Below, piece by piece: positions 1 through 5,590 of a stretch of 5,590 bases of DNA. Location: NCBI GenBank assembly GCA_903831545.1, contig CAIKYI010000752.1, positions 1-5,590 of the forward strand. Reading direction: 5' to 3'. Made by a program: the position numbers and the translations under genes. The notes below the pieces were generated by a model. The model saw only the letters and a list, made by a program, of their open reading frames with translations, was not told the origin of the DNA and did not search any database. This DNA is from an uncultured Methylobacter sp. Its GTDB lineage: Bacteria; Pseudomonadota; Gammaproteobacteria; Methylococcales; Methylomonadaceae. Numbering within the stretch: the stretch's first letter is position 1; the number at the start of each line of letters is the position of its first letter.

Positions 1-37
1 CCATAAAATCAGGTATTTTATTCTTTCCCTCACTCAT
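1..37 (-). CDS. casB: CasB/Cse2, Cascade small subunit (N-terminus only, cut by window edge)
   Basis: Only the first 12 codons are visible, reading MSEGKNKIPDFM, and the rest lies beyond the left edge. The identification rests mainly on position: in type I-E operons casB directly follows casA. The start is well supported, because the ATG at 37-35 overlaps the casA stop as ATGA and is preceded by an AAGGAG Shine-Dalgarno at 45-50 with a 7-nt spacer. In the family, two Cse2 subunits line the belly of Cascade and stabilise the crRNA-target R-loop. The visible residues are too few to prove the family by themselves. Confidence 0.8.
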   Translation of the reverse strand, partial: MSEGKNKIPDFM

Positions 38-1524
38 AAGGTTTCTCCTTGGGGTTCCAGTTCTCTGAACGATTTATGTAGTGACCGTCTTGCTAAGGCC
101 AAGGCTTTTAGCATTTTCGGTTCTTGCCTATAAGACTCCGTAGCCTGATTGAATAAGCTAATAACGATGCTCTTGAGTTGCTTATTTAATGCTAACAATT
201 CATCTTGTGCCTCTTCGAATTTAATAATCGCCAAGCTGTTATGCATCAAATTTTCCGTTTGTTGGTAATAAACGGCTTCAACAGGATCGCAAAGATTCAC
301 GCCTGAACCGTTCACCTTGTCTTTGATCCCAACGGAAAACAAATACAGCGCTTTTCTTAATGTTGTTTTATACGACAGACCGACGATAATAATCTGTTGA
401 ATAAGATCGCCATGTTCAGCCCAACCTTGAGCCAAGCTAAATAACTCATGGCGACGTTCCTCTACAGTCGCTTGTTTATTGCGATAACCACCTATGATCA
501 GTTGAATCTTATCAGCCGACATAAAAGTTCTGGCCTGCTGGATAACCGGTGCGGTTTGCTGACCTTCTTTATCGTTTTGCTGATCGACCACCAGTCGACT
601 CATGTGTGTCCAGGTCGGTGCAGTAGTTGTAAAAGAGGGGAACTTTTCTTGTCTTTCGCCACTTTTCACGGTAAAAATCCGCGCGGATAAAGGGTGCGGC
701 CACACACCTTCTATCGTGTAGCTAAATTTGGCTTTATTAAAACCGTTATAAACCGGTTCGTAACCTCCACAACAACTGCAATTTGCCGAGGATTGTGAAG
801 GCAACAGTTCAAAATAAGCGGGTTGCCATAACAAACCGCGATTCAAGCCAATGGCTGAAGCCGGTATTTTGCTATCGACTTTAATTTTATCCAGATAATT
901 GGGTAACTGATCTTTTGTCTCCTGATACCAAGGCATGACAAATTCCGCTGCGTCCTCAGTGAGTACATTCAACCAGATTGTTTCTCGAAGTGTGCGCCCA
1001 TTAATTAAAGTCGTTATCGGTGTGCTGCCGCGTAAACCGCCTTTAAAACCGCCACCCATGCTCGGACAGTTATTGGCCGCATTAAATAGCGCAACAGACA
1101 CACAACCGCCGCATAAGGCTTCGGCCAAACCTTGCGGATTAACAAAGGCTTTATTAGTGCCGTCGGCAACCCCAGCCAGTAATTTATCCATTGGGGTCGA
1201 TTGCGTCGCTTTCACTCCGCGTATTTGCATGAATGGCGTTTCCGGGTGATCCAAATCAAACCAATCCATTTTCCCTTGGCAAGCATCAGCATAAACTTCA
1301 GGCGTTATCGGCTCTTTGACGTATTGGCCCAGCGATTTTTTATCCTTGGGAATGAATAACACTTGGGTGATAGCGCAGAGCAACTGCAAACAGGCCAGTT
1401 CCATGTCGTCTCGCGGAAAACAAAGTTCGCCGGTTTGGTCGCCGCACAAAAGCTGCTGGTAGCTTATTTTTTGGTATTTGCCTTGATGTTGAATCGGTAT
1501 CCAGGCATTAGTGAGTAAATTCAT
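34..1524 (-). CDS. casA: CasA/Cse1, type I-E Cascade large subunit
   Basis: This 496-residue protein is full length (E. coli CasA is 502) and colinear with it from MNLL at the start to the ELxPQG tail. CasA is the large Cascade subunit: it recognises the PAM, helps open the target duplex and docks Cas3. Visible landmarks are the PRDDMELA motif (38-45), PFMQ (97-100), the L1-loop AFVN (126-129), a CxxC at C138/C141 and a CxCC at 249-252, which together probably bind zinc. Further landmarks are the glycine-loop region (155-159), a lysine-finger candidate K264 or K266, and the glutamine wedge in GGYRNKQA (Q351-A352). The C-terminal part from about 370 is helical, matching the four-helix bundle. 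The E. coli glycine loop starts with Gly157, but the aligned residue here is Ser155. The start overlaps the cas3 stop by 4 nt and has AAGGA 6 nt upstream. No disruption is visible. Confidence 0.97.
   Translation of the reverse strand: MNLLTNAWIPIQHQGKYQKISYQQLLCGDQTGELCFPRDDMELACLQLLCAITQVLFIPKDKKSLGQYVKEPITPEVYADACQGKMDWFDLDHPETPFMQIRGVKATQSTPMDKLLAGVADGTNKAFVNPQGLAEALCGGCVSVALFNAANNCPSMGGGFKGGLRGSTPITTLINGRTLRETIWLNVLTEDAAEFVMPWYQETKDQLPNYLDKIKVDSKIPASAIGLNRGLLWQPAYFELLPSQSSANCSCCGGYEPVYNGFNKAKFSYTIEGVWPHPLSARIFTVKSGERQEKFPSFTTTAPTWTHMSRLVVDQQNDKEGQQTAPVIQQARTFMSADKIQLIIGGYRNKQATVEERRHELFSLAQGWAEHGDLIQQIIIVGLSYKTTLRKALYLFSVGIKDKVNGSGVNLCDPVEAVYYQQTENLMHNSLAIIKFEEAQDELLALNKQLKSIVISLFNQATESYRQEPKMLKALALARRSLHKSFRELEPQGETL
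45..50 (-). promoter_or_regulatory. Shine-Dalgarno of casB inside the casA 3' end
   Basis: On the minus strand AAGGAG lies 7 nt before the casB ATG, within the last codons of casA. It fixes the casB start and, with the ATGA overlap, indicates coupled translation of the two Cascade subunits. Confidence 0.8.
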
Positions 1525-4328
1525 GAGTTATCCTTGGGTTTATCCATTCGAGCTAATCCTGTGTTGACGTGATAAAAGTAGGTGTACTCACCCTGGGTTG
1601 CGACGAACTGACCGTCTGTAGTTGCTTGCATGGGCAACCAGATTAGGCCGTCTTTATCAAACTCTGGCAACCGGCCATGATTGCCCCAGCTTTTCGGTAC
1701 GGCAACGCTGTTTAGATTTATGGCTTCCAATCGGTCACTCTCATCCAGTTTGTCTATCAGTTGACCATTTAACAAACACCGTTTGCCCTGAGTATTAGTA
1801 TAGAAAGGAGTCAAATTCAGACTCATGTCGCCATCGCGGGTTAATGCTGAAACATTACTATCATTATCGGAAAGTTCATTCATATTACTGTTAATCAGTT
1901 GTCTGGCGGTCATTTGGCTGGCATATCTATCTGTTTCATAGGCTTCGTAGCTTTTCAGCACCCAATCCGGCTCTACCTCCGGCCAGGATTCTTCGCTATA
2001 AACCGGTTCTATCCAATCCCGATAAGCTGTTGGGAAAACGACTTGGGATTTGTCTGTACGTTCTGCATTCTGCAAGCATTGCTGGGTACGCCATAATACC
2101 CTGCTATTACCGTAAATCAGTTCATGCAATTCATAATCGTCTTCTGTGGGCAATAACACGGTGCAGACCGGTTTCGCATGGTGTTCCGGTCTACTGCGTT
2201 CGTGACGGTGTAAACGTCCCATGCGCTGAAACATTAAATCGACTGGGCAAAGCTGAGTAATCAGCCAATCAAAATCCAAATCCAGCGATTGTTCAACCAC
2301 TTGGGTGGCAATCAGTAAATGGCCTTTGTTTCTGGCATTTTCCGGTTCAGGTTTCGCACCGAACAGCTTGAGAACGGCTTGTTCTTTTTGTTGGCGGTCT
2401 GCGAAGATAAAACGAGAATGAAACAGCAATAACTGATCTTCGGTAAATTGTTCGTCTTGTTTGATTCGACTCAACACTTGCTGGTAAAGATGCTGTGCGA
2501 CCGCGACAAGATTACAGACCAGACAAACTTGCGCACCCTGCACTACGGCATCAAGCAATCGCTGGATAAAACCATCGTCTGGCAATAAATGGGGCGCTTT
2601 TATTAGTTCCAACTTCACCGCCGTTGGTTTGGGCCGCTGCTCGGGCAAAGCTTCCAAACCGAACGGGGTGGTTTGCCCAAGACTGCAATGGGTAATCAAC
2701 GGATAATCCATATTTGGATTTGTTAGCTCACAGCCCCAAGCTTTAGCCAACTGCGCTTTTTGAAGGAATGGCAATGTCGCCGACAATAAAATCGCGCTGC
2801 CTCCGGCAAGGCGTTGTTGCTCAAGTACCGCATCCAGCAAGCCGTACATATAGCTGTCGTAAGCATGAACCTCGTCGATAATCAAAACGCTGCGACCAAT
2901 TCCGAAGCCTCGCACAAACTTGTGCTTAATAGGCAATACCGACACCAAAACCTGATCGACAGTACAGACTCCAATTTGGCCGAGAAATATCCGTTTTCGA
3001 CTTTGCGCCAACCAGTTTCCGCATTGCACCCAGGCTTCTTCCTGACCTTGAGCGGTGCGCGGACGACAAGCCTGTTTCAAGTCGATGAAATTCTGCTGAT
3101 ATTTCGCCCTGCCATGCGCCAGTACCACATTGGTTTGATTGGCAAACAGCAAAGGCGCGGCCTTTTCCAAACGTTTTAACATTGCGTTGGAGGTAGCCTG
3201 AGTTGGCAAGGCAAACACAATGCTGTCAGCCAGGCCCAATGCCAATAGTTGCCATGCGTATGCCAAAGCGGTTTCGGTTTTCCCCGAGCCTGTCGAGGCT
3301 TCAATCAGCGTTAATCCCTGTACTTTGGGTAGATGTTCAACTAAACATTGCACTTGTCGCGGCGGATAACCATTTAATAACTTATCGATAGTTTGATAAG
3401 GTCTGATTTGGCTGATGACACCCGCCTCTTGTAGGGTTGTTTTCGCAAGCTCCAATCGATGTTCATACCACTTTGATAAATCATCGCAAGGTTGGTCGTC
3501 ATAAGTAAATCTTTCGGACGATCCCAGCCAATCGCTTACCGAACAAAATCCGGCCAACATTGTTGCAGAAGTTTGGGAGTTTTTAGTAACGGCGAGTAAT
3601 GGCGGTGTATCGTTTAGCGATAATCCAGCGGGAGTAAGAAACAATTGTTCCACTGTTTTAAGCCATTGCTGCCGCGCTTGTTTAAATGCATCCAAAAGCT
3701 GCTGTGAAGCTTCATGTAGAGGATATTTTAAACTATCTTTCTCATGATCTTGCGGCATAACACCATGATGCCCGACTACCGGCGCCAACCAGCCAAACCA
3801 AGCAAGCCAATCCTCGTTATCATCGAAGCAGAAGTCATCTTCTCCTAACGAAAACCGTTCCTTTAAATCCTGATAAAACCAGTACAGACCGGCGGGGCCG
3901 TGGTAATACTCTTTAATCGATAGTCCATTCAGTTGAATGGGCATTGAACTTAATTCAGTATTGACGACTTGCCAAGCTTCCGGCGCTTTACGCTGGAAAC
4001 GCAGATCAAACTTGCCGTAATCATGCAAAGCAATAAAAAACAACAGCCAGGCTCGGGTTTGTTTTTCATTTAGACCGGCAATTTCAATAAAGCTGCGTCT
4101 AATATTGCAACTTTGTTCCCACCAAACATCAGCCACCGCCGCCACATCCAAACAATGATAAGGCAGCAAATGATAAGCCCCCCCGCTTTCATTATCCAAA
4201 CTGGCCTTGCCCCAATATTTAAAATACAACGCTTCAGTCATTTTCATTAGCGACTCGCTTATAAGATTCTCTCGTACTTCTGGAAGCTGGAGCTTGGGAA
4301 CCAGCGGAAAATACAACGCATCAGTCAT
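1521..4328 (-). CDS. cas3: Cas3, type I-E HD nuclease-helicase
   Basis: This 935-residue protein matches E. coli Cas3 (888) along its whole length. Cas3 is recruited to CasA-bound R-loops, nicks the displaced strand, then unwinds and degrades DNA 3'-5' in the cytoplasm. The HD nuclease comes first: H58 in YHCLDVAAVAD, H102-D103 in LHDYGKFD, H143, H187-H188 and D266 in SDWLGS. The SF2 helicase follows: Walker A STGSGKTE with K350, DEVH (485-488), SAT (516-518), the motif V region ATQVVEQSLD (674-683) and arginine motif QRMGRLHRH (701-709). The C-terminal domain runs from about 760 to 935, including LTRDGDMSL (829-837). All catalytic motifs are intact, so it looks active. The odd part is residues 1-29, which E. 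coli Cas3 lacks: they come from an in-frame 87-bp duplication/insertion, and M30 looks like the ancestral start. M1 is the furthest upstream start, since an in-frame TAG lies two codons before it; its Shine-Dalgarno (TAGG, very close) is weak. The stop overlaps casA (ATGA). Confidence 0.97.
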   Translation of the reverse strand: MTDALYFPLVPKLQLPEVRENLISESLMKMTEALYFKYWGKASLDNESGGAYHLLPYHCLDVAAVADVWWEQSCNIRRSFIEIAGLNEKQTRAWLLFFIALHDYGKFDLRFQRKAPEAWQVVNTELSSMPIQLNGLSIKEYYHGPAGLYWFYQDLKERFSLGEDDFCFDDNEDWLAWFGWLAPVVGHHGVMPQDHEKDSLKYPLHEASQQLLDAFKQARQQWLKTVEQLFLTPAGLSLNDTPPLLAVTKNSQTSATMLAGFCSVSDWLGSSERFTYDDQPCDDLSKWYEHRLELAKTTLQEAGVISQIRPYQTIDKLLNGYPPRQVQCLVEHLPKVQGLTLIEASTGSGKTETALAYAWQLLALGLADSIVFALPTQATSNAMLKRLEKAAPLLFANQTNVVLAHGRAKYQQNFIDLKQACRPRTAQGQEEAWVQCGNWLAQSRKRIFLGQIGVCTVDQVLVSVLPIKHKFVRGFGIGRSVLIIDEVHAYDSYMYGLLDAVLEQQRLAGGSAILLSATLPFLQKAQLAKAWGCELTNPNMDYPLITHCSLGQTTPFGLEALPEQRPKPTAVKLELIKAPHLLPDDGFIQRLLDAVVQGAQVCLVCNLVAVAQHLYQQVLSRIKQDEQFTEDQLLLFHSRFIFADRQQKEQAVLKLFGAKPEPENARNKGHLLIATQVVEQSLDLDFDWLITQLCPVDLMFQRMGRLHRHERSRPEHHAKPVCTVLLPTEDDYELHELIYGNSRVLWRTQQCLQNAERTDKSQVVFPTAYRDWIEPVYSEESWPEVEPDWVLKSYEAYETDRYASQMTARQLINSNMNELSDNDSNVSALTRDGDMSLNLTPFYTNTQGKRCLLNGQLIDKLDESDRLEAINLNSVAVPKSWGNHGRLPEFDKDGLIWLPMQATTDGQFVATQGEYTYFYHVNTGLARMDKPKDNS
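1531..1535 (-). promoter_or_regulatory. Shine-Dalgarno of casA inside the cas3 3' end
   Basis: AAGGA on the minus strand lies 6 nt before the casA ATG at 1524-1522, within the last codons of cas3. It supports this casA start and coupled translation across the ATGA overlap. Confidence 0.75.
4221..4241. repeat. Direct repeat, copy 1 (around internal cas3 Met30)
   Basis: A 21-bp segment that recurs at 4308-4328 with a single mismatch (t4233 against a4320). On the minus strand it encodes MTEALYF, cas3 residues 30-36, which then leads into KYWGKA, the part that aligns with the start of E. coli Cas3 (HYWGKSS). Met30 lacks a clear Shine-Dalgarno. Confidence 0.85.
4242..4307. repeat. 66-bp insert with degenerate palindrome inside the cas3 5' end
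   Basis: This segment separates two 21-bp direct repeats and encodes cas3 residues 8-29, with no counterpart in E. coli Cas3. It contains a dyad at 4280-4304: CTGG and AAGCT pair with AGCTT and CCAG around a GG centre, with GGGAA left unpaired. One arm reads AGCTTGGGAACC. It also holds AGCGA-C-TCGCT at 4249-4259. From memory, AAGCTCCAGCTTGGGAAC-type palindromes are dispersed small repeats in several gammaproteobacterial and cyanobacterial genomes, so this may be a small non-autonomous palindromic element. That assignment is an inference. The insert and one repeat copy total 87 bp, so the frame is kept. Confidence 0.6.
4308..4328. repeat. Direct repeat, copy 2 (at the cas3 start codon)
   Basis: Second copy of the 21-bp repeat, encoding MTDALYF (cas3 residues 1-7) on the minus strand. 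Its end coincides with the cas3 ATG, so the original upstream region now drives a start 29 codons earlier than in the inferred ancestral gene. It may be a long target-site duplication or the product of an unequal duplication. Confidence 0.85.
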
Positions 4329-4371
4329 GACCTACTTGATCAGAAAATGTCATCAGATGCTAAACTCCAGC

Positions 4372-4377
4372 TATAAT
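4372..4377 (+). promoter_or_regulatory. Candidate -10 box for the WYL regulator gene
   Basis: A perfect TATAAT on the plus strand, ending 49 nt before the regulator ATG. The best-spaced -35 is a poor TGTCAT at 4348-4353 (18-nt spacer). That hexamer is also one half of the inverted pair, and the box touches the other half, so a bound repressor would block it. Confidence 0.35.
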
Positions 4378-4408
4378 ATGACAGTAAAGTTACAAAACAT
4401 ATAAATAA

Positions 4409-4414
4409 ATTATA
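4409..4414 (-). promoter_or_regulatory. Candidate -10 box for the cas3-casA-casB operon
   Basis: A perfect TATAAT on the minus strand, which would give a leader of roughly 75 nt before cas3. No good -35 is found at 16-18 nt, where the sequence falls in the first codons of the regulator gene. The call is therefore weak and would suit an activated or cryptic promoter. A second minus-strand candidate is TATTAT at 4378-4373. Confidence 0.25.
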
Positions 4415-4426
4415 CACAAACATAAC

Positions 4427-5296
4427 ATGATAAATAATCTTCTGCAACCGCCTATTAAATGGGAACAGCGTCAGCGCTTAACGTTGCTGGAAGCGACTGT
4501 GTTTTGGAGTGGTGAGTTTTTTACCAACGTGCTGATGGACGGTTTCGGCATTAGCCGGGTACAGGCATCCAAGGATTTGACGCTGTACCAGTCCTTATGC
4601 CCCGGTAATATTCGCTACGATAAATTTTTGAAACGTTATGTGGTTGACGAGCCCTTTAATCCGATATTTATGACCGGGACGGCTGCGGAGTTCTTGCAGG
4701 TTTTAAAGGTTCAGCAAGATCGAGCGGGCAGCGCAGTGGTGACGCTGGTAAAAAATTTGCCGGAAGTTGAGGTGATTGAGCCACTGTTCAGACAAGTCAA
4801 TGCCGCTGTTTTGCAAGCGGTCAATCAGGCAATTGTTGCTGGCAAGGAAGTCAGAGTTCGCTATCAATCAATGTCACGCGCAGAACCGGTCGATCATAGG
4901 TTATGTCCTCATGCCTTGGTGTTTGACGGGTTACGCTGGCATGCACGGGCTTTTAGTTATACCCATCACGAGTTTAGAGATTTTGTGCTGGCAAGAATGT
5001 TATCGGCGGAACTTAGTTATTCTGCGGAAATAGATGCTTCGGAGGATACTTTGTGGCATGAGTTTGTCAATGTACGTATCGGTGCACATCCTGGATTAAG
5101 CGCAACACAAAAACAGGCCATCGAGTTTGATTATGGAATGGAAGCCGGAATATTGGAACAACAGGTTAGGGCCTCGTTAGTGTCTTATTTTTTAAGGGTG
5201 ATGCGGATCGGACGTGATGATCTAACACGGGAGGCTATGGCCCAGCAGATTGTGTTGTTAAACAGAGACGAGCTGGATAAATATTGGACATTTTAA
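4427..5296 (+). CDS. BrxR/CapW-like WYL-domain transcriptional regulator
   Basis: A 289-residue protein with the wHTH-WYL-WCX layout of the BrxR/CapW family, homodimeric repressors of BREX, CBASS and other anti-phage loci. The N-terminal winged helix (about 15-75) has the family pattern GISRVQASKDLTLYQ (41-55), then CPGNIRYDK (58-66) and YVVDEPFNPIF (71-81). The WYL fold (about 135-195) has EVRVRYQSMS, then GLRWHARAF (168-176) and FRDFVLARM (183-191); WHA stands where other members have WYL. The WCX part (about 205-285) has LWHEFVNVRIGAHPGLS (209-225) and IEFDYGM (232-238). WYL modules are thought to sense a nucleic-acid or nucleotide ligand, which is not known here. The gene is divergent from cas3 and likely controls it and itself. 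The ATG is the only ordinary start after an in-frame TAA at 4406-4408, but no Shine-Dalgarno precedes it. The family call is firm; the target is inferred. Confidence 0.88.
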   Translation: MINNLLQPPIKWEQRQRLTLLEATVFWSGEFFTNVLMDGFGISRVQASKDLTLYQSLCPGNIRYDKFLKRYVVDEPFNPIFMTGTAAEFLQVLKVQQDRAGSAVVTLVKNLPEVEVIEPLFRQVNAAVLQAVNQAIVAGKEVRVRYQSMSRAEPVDHRLCPHALVFDGLRWHARAFSYTHHEFRDFVLARMLSAELSYSAEIDASEDTLWHEFVNVRIGAHPGLSATQKQAIEFDYGMEAGILEQQVRASLVSYFLRVMRIGRDDLTREAMAQQIVLLNRDELDKYWTF

Positions 5297-5341
5297 ATCG
5301 GCTCTGAAAACTAAAGGAATAAAGGACAGAAGTTTTGGCTA

Positions 5342-5590
5342 TTAGCCCTGGCATTGACTGACAAACATTACCATCCATAACCAATCGTCCCGCAGGGCTT
5401 TATGTTCTGTAATTTTTTGTAAGACTTGCTGCGAAATTCCTGTTCGGTGGCTTTTTCTTTGGCGCTGATAAAGGCCCAGGGCAAAACGATGGTGTCTTTG
5501 ATGAGGTCAGTAATGTCAAACACTAAGGCTCCGCGTCGTGTTTTGCCATGCATGACGGCAAAACCATGGGGAATACCCAGTACCCACAAG
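5342..5590 (-). pseudogene. cas1: Type I-F Cas1 integrase, C-terminal part, apparently frameshifted; runs off right edge
   Basis: The minus-strand frame from the right edge reads WVLGIPHGFAVMHG, KTRRGALVFD and DLIKDTIVLPWAFISA, the C-terminal signature of type I-F Cas1 (from memory, Pseudomonas aeruginosa has WVLGIPHGLAVLHGKTRRG at the same place). Cas1 with Cas2 inserts new spacers into CRISPR arrays; HGKTRRG and FDxxDLIKD belong to the catalytic C-terminal half. The frame keeps family character to EQEFRS, then turns to SYKKLQNIKPCG and stops at 5370-5368. A neighbouring frame starting at 5428 continues plausibly as QVLQKITEHKAL and ends at TAA 5344-5342. One missing base near 5428-5430 (AGCAA for AGCCAA) would join them. 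In I-F loci cas2-3 follows cas1, but here a convergent regulator gene follows. The 5' part lies outside the window, so the visible TTG at 5589-5587 is not a real start. An intact gene with a sequencing error is possible. Confidence 0.8.

Larger units (their letters stand above)
4329..4426. promoter_or_regulatory. Divergent cas3 / WYL regulator intergenic control region
   Basis: This 98-bp, AT-rich gap lies between two divergent starts and must hold the cas operon promoter and the regulator promoter, unless these lie within the genes. It contains an inverted pair, TGTCAT at 4348-4353 and ATGACA at 4378-4383, separated by 24 nt. A further 8-bp palindrome, GTCATGAC at 4324-4331, covers the cas3 start codon. 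These repeated GTCAT/ATGAC half-sites are candidate operators for the adjacent WYL dimer. The operator role is inferred from position and symmetry only. Confidence 0.5.

Noticed and set aside
448..1249. Plus-strand open frames of 80 and 104 residues
   Set aside because: They are antisense to casA, which is complete and conserved along this stretch, and show no family signature.
2814..3179. 121-residue plus-strand open frame
   Set aside because: It lies wholly antisense to the conserved helicase part of cas3 and has no recognisable motif; it is a shadow frame.
4207..4404. 65-residue plus-strand open frame across the cas3 start and the intergenic region
   Set aside because: It owes its existence partly to the 87-bp duplication, overlaps the cas3 N-terminus and resembles no family I know.
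5337..5347. Possible terminator hairpin GGCT-ATT-AGCC between the convergent genes
   Set aside because: The stem is only 4 bp and no T-run follows on either strand. AAAACT/AGTTTT (5307-5336) is also too weak with an 18-nt loop.
5368..5589. Independent 73-residue small gene at the right edge
   Set aside because: The apparent TTG start is only the window limit; the sequence is the interior and C-terminus of type I-F Cas1.
1..5590. CRISPR array
   Set aside because: No regularly spaced repeats of 28-29 bp are seen; the only clear direct repeat is the two-copy 21-bp pair at the cas3 start.

Overview
The window carries the regulated, upstream end of a type I-E CRISPR-Cas operon. It probably comes from a gammaproteobacterium. 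CasA and Cas3 are recalled as close, colinear relatives of the E. coli K-12 proteins, and the right edge carries the end of a type I-F Cas1, a subtype common in gammaproteobacteria. GC content is moderate. A Methylococcales-like host is only a weak guess, based on the style of a short palindromic repeat.

Layout from left to right: (1) the first codons of casB/cse2 (1-37, minus); (2) complete casA/cse1 (34-1524, minus); (3) complete cas3 helicase-nuclease (1521-4328, minus); (4) a 98-bp AT-rich divergent intergenic region (4329-4426) with candidate promoters and GTCAT/ATGAC inverted motifs; (5) a BrxR/CapW-like wHTH-WYL-WCX regulator gene (4427-5296, plus); (6) the 3' end of a type I-F cas1 (5342-5590, minus), running off the right edge and apparently frameshifted near its end. 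No CRISPR array, tRNA, rRNA or transposase gene is present.

The minus-strand genes are transcribed in the order cas3-casA-casB and overlap by 4 nt (ATGA) at both junctions, so they form one translationally coupled operon. CasA and CasB are Cascade subunits. CasA checks the PAM and recruits Cas3, which nicks and degrades the target. The divergent WYL protein is placed to control the operon and itself from the shared intergenic region, as BrxR and CapW do in other defence loci.

Three features stand out. First, cas3 begins with an in-frame 87-bp insertion (29 codons): a 66-bp segment with a degenerate palindrome lies between two 21-bp direct repeats, each carrying a start codon and the same first codons. 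Second, a type I-F cas1 end abuts the I-E module with no cas2-3 after it, which suggests replacement or decay of an older I-F locus. Third, an anti-phage-type WYL repressor is paired with a type I-E operon.
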